A DNA stretch of 64,000 nt from Ananas comosus (taxonomy: Eukaryota; Streptophyta; Magnoliopsida; Poales; Bromeliaceae): NCBI RefSeq assembly GCF_001540865.1, contig NC_033641.1, positions 10,312,335 to 10,376,334 on the forward strand, written 5' to 3'. The translations under genes were made by a program, and so were the position numbers. Under the pieces are notes generated by a model. The model was not told where the DNA came from. It saw only the letters and a program-made list of their open reading frames with translations, and made no database searches. Shown in pieces: positions 1 to 16,948 of the stretch (position 1 is the first letter of the stretch; the number at the start of each line of letters is the position of its first letter).

Positions 1-637
1 TAGCCATCACAAATTTCAACAAGTTATTACTATCAAAACTAAAAAATATTAATATCCTACAATCTGATAAAATTTGAAAATTCTCAGATCGAATTAGAAA
101 AAAATTAACTAACAAATTAAATCACAAAATAATCTAAATTTCATTCTTATTTTATTTAAAAAAGATTTAGAAAGCAATAGATATGGAAAGAAATTTTAAT
201 GCATAGTTTTTAGAATTAAACTCATTTGCAATATTAAACAAATAAACAAGGAGAAAAGAAAAATTAAAAGATCATACTGTCAAATAATTTGAAATTTTCC
301 TTATATGAAATGCTAATTATGAAAGGAAAGATAGAGAAAGAAAAAGGAAAAAAAGAGAAAATATAAATTTTGAAAATATAGTAGAGATAAAATGACTAAA
401 TTGCCTATGTATTAAAAGACAAAAATACCTTTCTTTGAGGTACCTGGTAACCGGGACCTTTTCCAAAGTGACCTGCTATTGCAGGTCACAATTTTAAAAA
501 AAAATTAAATCCGAGCCGTTGAATACGCGTGAATAAACGATAACGAAAAAAAAAAGGTACAGAAGCATTACTCTTCTTTCGCAACTATAAATACTCGTGT
601 CATGGCCTCATGGGTAAATAAATAGCAACTTGAAGAG
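1..637. other. AT-rich intergenic DNA, no gene seen
   Basis: No open reading frame, tRNA or recognisable transposon terminus was found here. The stretch is strongly AT-rich with short A and T runs and a few GC-richer bases near 440-490. Confidence 0.6.
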
Positions 638-1408
638 TCTATATATTAGTGTTCTTTAATTTCACATCGTTATTATGTCACACTTTATTCCAATTGATAA
701 GCAAACACAATTATTTGGAAATAATCAACCGTCTTTAATTAATCCAAACAACCAATCGCTGGTTTCATGATTGTTTAATCACATACTTAGAGCCATTGAC
801 CTTCGATTAACCATGATTACATCTTCTTTGAACACGGTTCAGAAAAGCTCTACTATTAATCCATTCTATCATACTTGAATCATCATTGAATTCTTTTTGT
901 TTTCGTTAACATTATGTCTTTTGTTTGGGGCTTATAAAGAGATAAGATGATTAAATCTCTGATTTTAATTAGGGAGATCTAGAAGTTAACATCGATATGA
1001 GTGATTCATAAAGTCGAAGAATATAATGGAAGTTGCATTTTCTCTTTGTTTTTAGATCTTATCACATTCTAATTCTATCATTTGGATAGCGAGGAACAAC
1101 ACTCGAGTATATAAAGGATCAGCATAATTTTGATTACTCCATCTTAAGCACTTGAACAACTTGATTAGAAACTTAAAGACAAAAATGCATTTTTTACAAA
1201 AAATAAATAAGAATAAACATTGGAATATANAAAGAATATTACCTGCGAATGGTTATGATTAATTTGTTAAAAATATCTCAAATAAAAACAAACGGTTATG
1301 ATTAATCTATTAAATATAAAATAATATTTACTACGATTGGTTATGATTAATTTATTAAAATATCTCAAATAATAATTGTTACGTGCATTTACACGTACAT
1401 TCAACTAG
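638..1408 (+). mobile_element. candidate non-autonomous Helitron
   Basis: The right end has the layout of a Helitron 3' terminus: a short hairpin (ACGTG at 1381-1385 pairing with CACGT at 1392-1396), then about eight bases, then CTAG (1405-1408) followed by T. A plausible 5' terminus TCTATATATTA starts at 638, similar to the TC-plus-AT-rich starts of plant Helitrons. There is no Rep/helicase reading frame, so it would be non-autonomous. The base before the proposed 5' end is G rather than the usual A, which weakens the left boundary. The right end is the better supported of the two. An N lies inside at 1230. Confidence 0.35.
1251..1376. repeat. three imperfect tandem copies of a ~44 bp unit
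   Basis: The motif GGTTATGATTAAT followed by an AT-rich tail begins at 1251, 1294 and 1339, a spacing of 43 and 45 bases. The first and third copies also share the tail TAAAATATCTCAAATAA. The array sits just inside the proposed Helitron 3' end, where subterminal repeats are common. Confidence 0.7.
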
Positions 1409-1409
1409 T

Positions 1410-1959
1410 ATATATATATATATATTATATATAAAGGAGCTTGGTCTTGTTCTCCAACCTATCATTATTAAATATTATTGACAATATATATTAGCAAATA
1501 AATTGCGTATTGAGTATCTTCTTATCTTCTTCCTCTTCAAGTGAAATATGTATATATACGAATGTGAGTGGGAGTACAAATCTTTCAACAAAGCATGCAT
1601 GCTTTTTAATATGAAATTCATTGAAAAAAAAATTCACATTGGAATCTCATCATATATAGAAGATAAAATGTGTTTAGTTTTATCTATAGCTTGTTTTTTT
1701 ATTAGATTGAGGTTTTTTACTTAATATGATATCGAGTATCGTTTTAATTTCTACGCCACTTTAATCGCGAGAGATTGTGACATCAATTCTCTGCGTGCAT
1801 TGACAACATTGTCAAAATAGTTTAGTTTATGAGCTAACCTTTATATATATATATATAGGCAACTTTCATTGTAATATCATTTGATTATTTACTTATTTAT
1901 GTTTATTAAACCAAGTGAAATTACTTTTAAGGAAATTAAATTTTTAATTTAATAAAACC

Positions 1960-1961
<2 letters not shown>
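1410..1961. other. AT-rich intergenic DNA upstream of tRNA-Leu
   Basis: TA-dinucleotide runs occur at about 1410-1435 and 1842-1858. No coding feature was recognised. Confidence 0.5.

Positions 1962-2041
<80 letters not shown>
1962..2041 (+). tRNA. tRNA-Leu (anticodon UAG)
   Basis: The acceptor arms GACAGTT and AGCTGTC pair over seven positions (one G-T), followed by the discriminator A. The D arm begins GGCCGAGTGG, the anticodon stem-loop is CCAGA-TTTAGGC-TCTGG with TAG in the loop, and the T arm is GTGGG-TTCAAAT-CCCAC. The extra arm between anticodon and T stems fits the class II structure of leucine tRNAs. No intron is present. The gene reads codon CUA and, by wobble, other CUN codons. 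Confidence 0.95.
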
Positions 2042-2043
<2 letters not shown>

Positions 2044-2450
2044 TTATTTTTTAAGCTGTTTCAATAATTAAATTTGCAATAAATTTGTAATTTTATTGCA
2101 TATAAATTAATTGTTTTTGTTTTTTTTTATTTTATTTTATTGCATATGTTTTTTTTTTTTTGGATAAATTTCACGTATAACCAAATACTGTAAATTTTAT
2201 TGCATATAAGTTAATCATTTCTTTTACGTAAATTAAGCTGCTGCAATAATTAAATTTGCAATAAATTTGCAATTTTATTGCATATAATTTAATTATTTTA
2301 TTGTTTAAAAATACTTTTATTGTAGACATTAAGTTTAATATTTGCCAAAACTACGGATTTCTTTTTTTCTTTTCTTTTTTTTTTGCGTGAATTTCCTGTA
2401 TAACCAAATATTATAGTGAATCTACTTACTAGGCCTCCAAATAATGTTTT

Positions 2451-2557
2451 GGCCCATCCATATCGGGTAAATGGGTCCGACCCATTAAACTCCTCTTCCG
2501 ATCCGGTATCTCTATATATATAGCGATTAGGGCAACCACGCAACCCCGTTAGGGTTT
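2451..2557 (+). promoter_or_regulatory. RPS14 promoter: site II and telo-box
   Basis: GGCCCAT (reverse of ATGGGCC) lies at 2451-2457 and TTAGGGTTT (reverse of the telo-box AAACCCTAA) at 2549-2557, with a TATATATA run at about 2513-2521. Paired site II and telo-box motifs are typical of plant ribosomal-protein promoters. Transcription would start just upstream of the ATG at 2634. Confidence 0.6.
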
Positions 2558-2633
2558 TACTTCGCTGTCGTTGCTCATTTTTAGCCAAAGCTCACCCTTC
2601 CCCGCCGCTCCTCGCTCCTCCTCCGCTGCGACC

Positions 2634-5577
<2,944 letters not shown>

Positions 5578-6153
5578 CTTCTACGACATGATTCACTCTT
5601 TCATCCTCATCGAGCAGATTATATGTTGGCGGTCTTTTTCATTTCTTTAGTTGCGGCAAGACAGTTTTTGTTGAAACTATTTGGAGAGGTGATTGAGCAA
5701 TTATCTATGTTGGTAGATTCCGATTCGCTTGTTAAATGGTGCTGGAATTATATCGAAAGACAACATCTAATTGTTTGGCAACTTTTACATTGTCTTCACC
5801 CTTCCAACTCTTTTGTCCCCTGAATGTTGTTCTTGATATATCAATTACTCCTTTTTTTTTTAAAATTTTGTTTCATTTTATTTTTTGTTTTCTGAACAAG
5901 CCAGAAAATAATGGTATGAAACGATTAGTTTCTCTTTACAGTCCAATGTTGTAGGATCCTAATTGGCTAATACTTCATCTGTGCGATTCATAAAATGATC
6001 AATCTGATTCATCACTCCTTTGCTATTAGTTGTTGGTATGTTTATGTTGGTAAATTTATATGATATATGATTTAATACAACATAAGATTTTTTTTTTCGG
6101 AATTAGTCTATTTTACTGATACTCGAGAACCCATTGTCTTATCTAACGGTAAN

Positions 6154-6218
<65 letters not shown>

Positions 6219-6456
6219 CTCTAAGCGATGAATGAATAGATGAGAATGGGTCACATCGCCTAGCCCGTGGGCTCCGCGTGTGCAACTTGCTTCTGGAACT
6301 CCCTAGTTATTCTTGGTTTCCCCTCATCCTTATCTCCTCACTGTACTCACACACACATATATGCGTACATTAATAATTGGGGGGCGACTTTGATGAGGAG
6401 GGCCTTGTAATCCTTCTTGAGAAGCAAGAAATCAAAGCTTCAAAGTGACTTTCACT
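5578..6456. other. RPS14 3' flank, poly-T run with gap, IF1 upstream region
   Basis: A homopolymer T run of more than 60 bases (6154-6216) starts at an N at 6153 and is probably an assembly uncertainty. No gene was seen between the RPS14 stop and the IF1-like gene. The last 100 bases probably contain the 5' leader of the IF1-like gene. Confidence 0.5.
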
Positions 6457-6783
6457 ATGGCTATAAGATCAGCTGGTGCTGCTGCTCGAGCTATTCTCGT
6501 AACGCAAGGAGCGAGAATAGCAGCGAGAATGGAGGGGGCGACGAAGACGAATAACATGATGGGGCGGGGAACGCCTCGCTACTTCAGCGACGAAAAGGGC
6601 CGGATCCTCAGCGAGGAGGAGCGAGCCAAAGAGACCGTCTACATCCAGGTAACTCTATACCTATATCAGCAAAGTCCTGGCCTAGTTTGGAAATGTGTTG
6701 CACCTGCTGTGCTGCTTTAATATTCTCGTAATTCATATGAAAGTCCGAATCACTTTGAAATTGCGATTTTCGAATACTACGAA

Positions 6784-6815
<32 letters not shown>

Positions 6816-6950
6816 CACTTGTGTTGGTTTGTTATTTTTCGGTAGAAAATGGAGAGGGAGAGGATGGAGAAGATAAAGCGAAAGGAGGAGAAGGAGAAGG
6901 CGGAAGCCGAGAAGAAGGCCAAAGGAGGAGGAGAACATCAGACAGCCTGA
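6457..6950 (+). CDS. mitochondrial F1F0-ATPase inhibitor (IF1)-like protein
   Basis: Two exons, 6457-6648 and 6846-6950, encode about 98 residues. The first ATG of the frame is 6457. The N-terminal 30 residues are rich in Ala, Arg and Ser and lack acids, as in a mitochondrial presequence. The middle carries GRGTPRYFSDEKGRILSEEE, resembling the inhibitory segment of IF1, followed by an extended charged helix of Glu, Lys and Arg (about residues 60-90) that could form a coiled coil. IF1 blocks ATP hydrolysis by mitochondrial ATP synthase when the membrane potential falls. The assignment rests on this motif order and small size. It could instead be a related plant protein annotated only as unknown. 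Confidence 0.65.
6785..6815. repeat. (GAT)n microsatellite in IF1-like intron
   Basis: About ten tandem ATG/GAT units lie some 30 bases upstream of the exon 2 acceptor of the IF1-like gene. Confidence 0.9.
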
Positions 6951-7729
6951 TGCAGTTTTACCTTATCCCACTTCACTCTTTGCAGAAAAGCGAACTTTTT
7001 ATACCAACGCAGTTAGAATCGCCAAATCAAATTTTACCGTTTGCCAGAACATGCGCATTGAATCTTAGTTTGAATTATTTTGTTCGGGCACTAGTAAAAT
7101 TTGTTTTGGCAATATCAATTTCCTATAATAATTAGCAAAATGCATGCATGGTTATGTTGCCCTAGTTATCTCTCCTGTACGTCTTTTGTAAATAAGTGTG
7201 CTGATAATGAGGATACTAATGTTATCTGAGTAGTGAAAATGGTTATTTTCTTCTATTTTCTTGCTTTATAAGTGAAGTGATGTTGCTATTATTGCTGTGA
7301 ATAATGAAGAGGAGTGAATGGACTTGGTGATCACTTTTTTTAGTCATAGAGATCTATCTCAGTAGGTAAGTGTGTAATCTCTTTTTCTCTCTAATTGCAT
7401 TCGTGTGATCGCCGCCGAAGAAAATTTTATATATATTTTTAGTTGTGAAGAAAATTTTATATATATTTTTAGTTGTAAAAATTATATGATGCTCAATTTG
7501 TTGCTGCTATAGTTTGTATCACTGTATATAACCATTTTTTCAAAGAGATTTTTTTTTTTTTACTCATAATAATCATGTTAGGCAAATTATAGATTTATAT
7601 GCTCCTAAATAAAATTAAAAAACATTTAAAATCGATCATGTATCTGCTTTATCAAAAATTAAAAATCAAAATTTTATCCATTCACTTGTAAATAAATAAA
7701 ATAAAATTGACTAAAATTATGACATGTGG

Positions 7730-7833
7730 GCCCGGCACGTCATCGAAGATCCATAAAACCAACGGCCCAGATCACGCCTGACGATTTCACCAGCGAGCGG
7801 CGCACGTTAGCGCCGAGTGAACAAAACCCTAGA
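7730..7833 (+). promoter_or_regulatory. RPS25 promoter: site II motifs and telo-box
   Basis: TGGGCCC at about 7727-7733 and GGCCCA at about 7764-7769 are site II elements. AAACCCTAG at 7824-7832 is a telo-box variant. No TATA box is obvious, as is usual for this promoter class. Confidence 0.6.
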
Positions 7834-7971
7834 AAAAAAGGATCGCTTATTTGTTCTCTCCCATAAGGTCGAAACGCTTCTTCCTCTTCTCCATCACGCG
7901 CCGCTGCTGCTTCTTCTTCCTCGCACCCTCCGAGTTCGGAACCCTAGAGGAACTCTTGACTCCCCGCATCA

Positions 7972-10001
<2,030 letters not shown>

Positions 10002-10225
10002 ATGGAGCTCCGAGCGGCTTCTTTAGGAGTCCTTGTTTATCAGCTCATCTTTTCTCGCGGAATGTTAGTGCAATTTGAACCTGTAGTATCTGTTTTTGCT
10101 GCTCTTCTTACTAAACAAGGATCTTATTTTTGACTATTGTTTCCTTTATTGGTAGTTACATCAATTTTGCTATCTCATGCTTTTTAAGTGTCTCTTTGGT
10201 AAAGAAGAAAAATATTGCAATGGCT

Positions 10226-10268
<43 letters not shown>

Positions 10269-11265
10269 AAATGGTTGTACTCTAGACCTGTTTCATGGGA
10301 TACAACCTCTTCTAAGTCATCAGAGAGAAAACTAGTATGTACTTGTCTACAGTGTCCACCTCCCCCAACCCCACCCAAATTAGTCCTTTTCCTTTAAGAA
10401 GCATTTTTGTTAGGTTTATTTGAATGCATGGACCTGCAACAATGTGAAATTGTGCTAATATTCTGGTGCTTTCATGTGTATCTCTATCTCGATAAGCCTA
10501 ATGTGCACGCATTCTTTCCATGACATCTATGCAAAATTCAGAGTATATATGTACTACAAATTTTGTTCAAATATCCATGACAGGAGATGCTGACAAATAA
10601 GCAAGAATTTTAGGGATACTTGTGTCTGTGTGTATATACAAGTTTATTTGTCGGCAAAAGTATGATAAAAAAAATAAAACCTAACACAATGTTTCTTTGA
10701 TAAAGTATTGAATCTCGGACCAGTAGATTGTAAAACTAGTAGGATCTCCGCTTTACACTTGGAGTGCGTAAGTATGATGCAAGACATCTTACCCACCCAA
10801 AAAAAAAAACAACAAAAAACACTTAAAGAGTTCTTTTGCTCTCAGTAGCTCTAACTTCTTTTCGAGCTTATAACTGTATAAAATAGATAAATAAATAAGT
10901 AATAAAGCATAAACAAAATTCTTAGTGTGGAAAACAAGAAATCTAGAGGTATATTGATACTTTATATCATTTACTACTATTTAAACCATTCATTGCTACT
11001 CACAAATTTATCATTCACCATTTTTTTCAACATATTAAAATACTATATATTTTTAAATTTTTTTAAAATTTTAATTAAAAAAATATTTAAGTTATGCGGA
11101 AGTAGGGCATAATTTATCACCACTTTCTGAAAGGGTTAAATTATTCATTGTATAATTTTTACAATTAAAATATGACGTATTCTTCGAAGCCTTAGAGCCC
11201 ACTACCCACTATACTATTCTGCGCGCGTCCGTATGTTAACTTGAACTTTAACCGTCGTACGACCC
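10002..11265. other. RPS25 3' flank and intergenic DNA with (CT)n
   Basis: Contains a (CT)n microsatellite at about 10231-10265 and AT-rich DNA toward 11100. No additional gene was recognised. Confidence 0.5.
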
Positions 11266-11273
11266 CTATATAA
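11266..11273 (+). promoter_or_regulatory. TATA box of the ABCB29-type gene
   Basis: CTATATAAG at 11266-11274. With the usual ~30 base spacing, transcription would start near 11297-11302, downstream of the in-frame ATG at 11285 but upstream of the ATG at 11348. This decides the start codon of the next gene. Confidence 0.6.
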
Positions 11274-11347
11274 GAGTCTCAGTCATGGTACCAAAAGCGG
11301 CGCGAGAGCTTCGCGAATCCTCCACTCCACTCGCCAGGGCCGTGGCC

Positions 11348-14300
11348 ATGGCTATTGCCATTTCTTACCCCAACCTCCCTCGTCCTCGCTCCGTCCCCTC
11401 CCTCCCCTCCTCCCAAACCCTAACCCTTACCCTAAGGAGAAGACGATCCGTCCCTCTCTTCTCCCGTCGCTCGGAACCCTCCTCCTCTCCTGTGCAACGA
11501 TCCCATCTCCGTTCCCTTCCCCTCTCTCAGATCGAGCCCTTCGTCGTCTCCGAGTGGGAGCCGATCCTCAAGGGTTGGATCTGCAGCGCCATGGCCGTGT
11601 ACTGCCTCTCCCGCACCGTCCCCTGCGTCGGCCACTTACCCTCCGTGCTGTGCGAGATCGGATCCGATCGGATGGTCTCCGAGGGCCTCAGATTGGCGGC
11701 GCTCGCCGGGGCGCGCTCCGCCGCCGCTTATCTGCAGCATGCGTTCTTGTGGGAGGCGGCGCTGAGGTCGGCGTATGGGATTAGGGTTCACATCTTCGAT
11801 CGAGTCCTAATGAGGGACCTAGGGTTCTTTGAGGGGAGTGGCAGTGTTCCGACCGGGGACGTTGCGTTCCGGATCACGTCGGAGGCCTCCGATGTTGCGG
11901 ATACAGTGTATGCTCTCTTGAATGTAAGATTCTAGGCCATGATTTTTCTTGCTTAGGCAGATTAGTCCCTGATCTTAACTAACTCAGTTCAATGTTGTCA
12001 CCAAGTGTAGTTACGTATAGCGTGTTACAGTTATCATGTTGAATGACTATTTAATTCATCTTTTATTCGAAATTACTAGTAATTTTGGATGATTTCATCA
12101 TATTAAATTACTTTCTTATTATGCTAAATAATCAAATTATGTGTAAAATCATTGTTTATTAGTGATTAATTAAGACCGAGAGCATTAGTTCTGGGGGATC
12201 ATGGATTTTGGATGGAGAAGGCTCGGAAATGGCATTGCTAAAATTATATATGGTTAGGGACTAATACTGGCTTGAAAAGTTTCTAACTTAGTGTTCTTCG
12301 TAATTTGTGATTGCTGTGAAGGTAGACAATTGTGCCGACTACATTGCAGCTGATAGCAATGGTTAGTCAGATGGTGATGATCAGCCCTACACTTTCCTTA
12401 ATAGCACTGATGGTAAGCCTATGGTTCAGGGATTCTCTGTGATATGATTAATTGTGTCGCTACTGTTTTGCTCAAGTACTAAATCCCAATGATGTATTCT
12501 TAGGTGATTCCATGCATGTCGCTCGTTGTGGCACATCTTGGGGTAAGGCTTCATGAGATATCAAACAAGGCACATTCCAGTGTTGCTAAACTCTCGGCCT
12601 ACATAAATGAAGTATGTTTAGTCTTTAACTGCTACAATGACTCTATGCTTTAGTAAAAGGTGAGTAGTTGGGTGAGATGAATAGTGAGCGGGGCTTCTTT
12701 CCAGGTGCTTCCTTCGATGCTTGCGGTAAAGGCAAACAATGGAGAGATCAAGGAGAGCTCGCGTTTTAAAAAGCTTGCCTTTGATGAGCTGGTACTTAAC
12801 TTGAGCAAGAAGAAAATGAAGGCACTCATACCTCAGGCTATACGAGCCATATATATAGGAGGGCTGCTGATGCTTTGTGCTGGCTTGTTGGTAGTTTCAA
12901 GGAATTCTGTTGATGCATCCAATTTTTTATCATTTTTAACGGCAGTAGCTCTTCTGATTGAACCTATTCAGGTATTTCTACTATTAGTTTATTCATGTTT
13001 TGTGTACAAGCTACTAGTACACGTGTTGGGGAAACCGTTCTTACGGTTTTCTTTCTACGTAATCTATCTTGTTCCTTGTCTTCTTGTCAATGATATACTC
13101 TTCTTTTTTTCCCCCTATATAGGTATTTTTCTTTACCTTCCCTTTGAGTGGATCTGCATACTTTAAGAACTATCTTCGTAGAATTAGCATTAGTGCATAT
13201 TTTTCACATGTTCCTTGTGCTAGTTCTCTGATTAGCAGAACCTAATTATAACCATTAATTTTCATCTGTAGATTCCTTTTTTTTAACAAAATGAATAAAT
13301 TATTATTTTCTTGTCTGAACTTGTATCATATAACATGTAGGATGTGGGAAAAGCGTACAACGAATTGAAACAGGGCGAGCCAGCAATAGAGCGCTTGTTC
13401 GATTTAACTAGGTTCACATGTAAGGTGGTAACTGTCAAAAACTTCTTTTTATGTTTTAAGATGTTTGTACGCATTCTTTTTTGGTATATATCTTTTCTAT
13501 ACTTGCTTTGAATTTTATGCATCAGCATATCTGACTTGAAGTTTGCATCAGCATGTGTTAATCATTTCTCACTTATATACTACATAGGTGACTGAGAATC
13601 CGCAGGCATTTGATCTTGAGACTGTTCGAGGGGACATAAAATTTTGTGGTGTTACATTTAGATATGGGGATGACATGCCTCCTATTTTAGATAATCTGAA
13701 TCTTCATATCAGACCAGGAGAAACCGTCGCTGTTGTTGGGCCTTCTGGAGGAGGAAAGACAACTCTTGCCAAACTTCTCCTTCAGTTATATGATCCACAT
13801 AGTGGTGAGCGATGTGCTTGATTATTTATTTATTTATTTATTTATTTTTGTTGTCGTTGATTTTAAGTTCTGAAACTGCGCAAGTTTATAGCAGCACCCA
13901 CTTTTTATAGTTTTGAACGGTATGGATGTTGTTTTCTGACCCTCCCATCCTCCACAATGGCAGGACTTCCTGTGCATTAGCATTTCTCTTCTTATTTTAT
14001 TCTTATTTGTATCTACCTCTCGATCACACAGACATATTTGTATATTTCTCAATCCTGTAGGTCGTATTCTTCTGGACGATTATGATGTTCAGGACATTCG
14101 ACTGGAATGTTTGAGGAGACATATTGCACTGGTTTTACAGGATTCAGTAAGTAGATATTTTGGCCAGTTATTGTCAGATAGCTCCTTTTCATATTTAATA
14201 GGATTTGCTGGTTATTTATAATTGCATTATACATTATCAGATTTATGTGTAGAAGGTAGAAAATGCGATGATACTGCTACTATCAGAAATGGTCTAAAAT

Positions 14301-15517
14301 TTGAAAAGTCAAATAAAAAACATCTTAGCACATTACGAACACTAAATTGGATTAGTATCTTTAGAGAAATCCGCACTCTCTCTTTAAGAAAGGGTATTAA
14401 GAAGATGCTGGGCATTAGCTAGTAGCTTACATGTGTTGCATTTTCCATATAATCACCCTCACAGTTGTCGGGAGATTTTTCTATTGACGATGTATACATA
14501 ATTCATCATGAAGTTCGTGTCATGAAGCACTTTTAAGATTTATGCTTTACACCATCTTCTGCAGTTGTTTTCATAATTATTGCACGATGTAAATTTTATG
14601 AACCACTTCCTAGTAGCATTTATCTTATGTCTGATCAGTTGAAAAAATTAAGAAGAAATAAAAGCACAATTCAGCATGTTTTATTTGAGCAGAAATTAAC
14701 TAAACTCATCCAAAGTTTATTCCTTTGCATTAATCTCACCTTGTTTGTCTTCTCTAGATGCTATTTTCTGGAACAGTTGCCGAAAATATTGGCTATAGGG
14801 ATCCCACAGGAACAGTCGACATGGCACGAATTGAGAATGCCGCTAAGATTGCTAATGCTGATGATTTTATCAAAGATTTTCCAGAAGGCTATGAAACAAA
14901 TATCGGACAGAGGGGTTCTCTTCTAAGTGGAGGTCAGAAACAGAGGTAAAGCAAAGATGCCATCTAAATTTTGTGTTTATCTAATCCTAACTATTTAACG
15001 GATTGTAATCATAATTGTGTTTTTCAACACAGGCTAGCTATTGCAAGAGCACTCTACCAGAATTCATCTGTGCTTGTTTTGGACGAAGCAACATCTGCTT
15101 TGGATAGCAGGTCTGAGCTGTTAGTGAGACAAGCATTGGAGCGTGTAACGGCCAATAGAACTGTAAGTTTTGTAGATCATGTTTTCTTAAATAGATTTAT
15201 CTCCATCTCCATCTCCATCTCCATCTCATACTTCTTGCAATCGACATCCTTTGCTTCGATTGTTAAGGTGGCTGTCGGGCTTTCCAAACTAAGCAAATTT
15301 AACGATGAAAGCAACATGCAAGTTCGTGCTTATATAGTAGTAATGGGAAGAGTAATTTTCTTAGGTTCTTATCATCGCCCATCGGTTGGAGACGATACTA
15401 ATGGCGGATAGAGTTGTCATCTTAGAGGGAGGTAATCTACAAGAGGTCCCGAAGTCGGCTCTCTTGGCTCAAGATGGTTGCTCCGCGTCACCAGAATTAA
15501 CTGACCTTATTGTGTAA
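11348..15517 (+). CDS. ABCB29: half-size ABC transporter, chloroplastic (ABCB29 / TAP-like type)
   Basis: Ten exons (11348-11923, 12326-12412, 12504-12611, 12705-12971, 13341-13424, 13588-13804, 14061-14146, 14758-14945, 15033-15162, 15365-15517) join to about 631 residues, close to the Arabidopsis ABCB29 length. Order: a Ser/Arg/Pro-rich transit-like N-terminus (about 1-60), a transmembrane domain (about 70-350) with LWEAALRSAYGIRVHIFDRV and TGDVAFRITSEASDVADTVYALL, then one nucleotide-binding domain. Walker A is GPSGGGKTT, the Q-loop region VLQDSMLFSG, the signature LSGGQKQR, Walker B VLVLDEATSALD, and the H-loop IIAHRLE. All catalytic motifs are intact. Half transporters dimerise; the substrate is not visible from sequence. 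An in-frame ATG at 11285 lies before the predicted transcription start, so the ATG at 11348 in a good GCCATGGC context is preferred. Confidence 0.93.
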
Positions 15518-16948
15518 AAAGTTGATACGAGTTCAAATGTGAGAATAGCGCTGCTACTTGGTGAAACACAGACGGCTTAAGATAGGTAATGTTGCACCCT
15601 ATGAGTATGCGGGTGGATCGGACCTGATCTTCCCGACAACTAGTCTGAAGATCCCAAGTGAAAGTTGATTCCGACGTATGGATTCTAACGAGCGTGCCGC
15701 TTCCTCGGTGCATATGGGCGTTGGCCGAGCCTGACCTCTCCCAAGAGAAAGGGTGCATTTGGGCTTTGGCTGAGCCTGATCTCACCCAACTAAAAAGGAG
15801 GCAAAGACACGGTTTAATAGACCGTCATCAGGTTTTACTCCACGGTTTAAGGAAGTCTGCGGCATTTGCTGAGATGCATCTGAGCTAGCGAGTTCTTTGG
15901 TTGAGACTGCTCAGATTATTTGCGTGATGTTGGTGCCCTGATGATGTATAACTCGAATTCTTTTCTTTTCTTTTCTTTTTTTTTTGTTTTTTCCTTCGTC
16001 ACTTGATTATTAAAGAGATGCATACAATGTTCAAATTTTCCGAGGATTGTAGTGGGCACTTCACTATTTATGCCTTTTTCTTCATTTTAGTTACTCTTCT
16101 CAACTTTCGCACTTTCGCCTCTTCTCTGCTTGTCAGATACGCCTACTATCAATTTTACAATTTTTACGCCTTTTATCAATTTTACAAGTTGTAATGTTGT
16201 TGTGGTGATGAATAATGACTTGAACTATTACTGCTTGCCCCAAATGATTTATCAGCTTATTAACTATGCATTCATCATAAAGAGATGCAAGATAATTAAA
16301 GGGATCTATTCTACGCCTAGAAAGCTACATATTCGAATGCAAGCCAATCGCCCACTTTACACAAAAAATTATTTATTGAAGTTCAAGAAAGATGGGAGTT
16401 AAAATACACGCTTCTGAACGAAATAGTCGAATAGATTGGATCTATGGATTACCACCCGCCAAAATAGACTTATCAAATTAGAAGGTTGGGCTCCGCAAAA
16501 ACCCACTAAAGATCGTCTATGGGCCGCCATAGGCCCATCGGCCCGTGATTAAGCTTCAGGCCCATTATAACCAAATTTGCTATTTCAAAAATAGTTAAAA
16601 GAGAGGTATCAGTCAAAAAAATAGAAAAAGAAAAAGAAAAAGTAAAGGGTCTAGCTCAAAACGAGTTATCATTTTGATCTTCTACATATCAGCTCCTATA
16701 TAACAGGCATTGGTAAATTGATTATCCTGTGCGCTAGATTTTTACCTTTTCAAAGACCATTCTACCCAATTAGAGAAGAATTTTCAAAAGTAACAACAGC
16801 AGGTGCTCTAAGCCATTATAGAATAAACAAGCACAAATGCTGGTAGGAGAATCGAAATCCAACGAGGGGCAAAAACTAAAACACTTACCTTTTGTCTCTA
16901 GTAAAGGGCTTGTCTTTCCCTGTGTAATTTTGATGGTTCAGTGATGCT
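15518..16948. other. convergent 3' region between ABCB29-type and SEC23-like genes
   Basis: The two flanking genes end toward each other here. An imperfect duplication lies at 15708-15790, and a cluster of TGGGCC/GGCCCA motifs lies at about 16510-16565 with no gene that I can attach to it. Confidence 0.5.
15708..15790. repeat. imperfect ~45 bp tandem duplication in the 3' region
   Basis: GTGCATATGGGCGTTGGCCGAGCCTGACC at 15708 recurs as GTGCATTTGGGCTTTGGCTGAGCCTGATC at 15753, with the following CTC-CCAA also shared. The unit is probably within or just after the 3' UTR. Confidence 0.75.

Noticed and set aside
1251..1376. Regular repeats resembling a CRISPR array
   Set aside because: Only three imperfect copies, no distinct spacers, and a plant nuclear context; explained by subterminal repeats of a transposon.
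2298..2588. 96-codon minus frame upstream of RPS14
   Set aside because: Overlaps the RPS14 promoter and leader, Lys-rich from T runs, no family match.
6154..6216. Poly-T as a transcription terminator or retroposon tail
   Set aside because: It directly follows an N and has no associated Pol III gene or target duplication, so assembly uncertainty is the simpler explanation.
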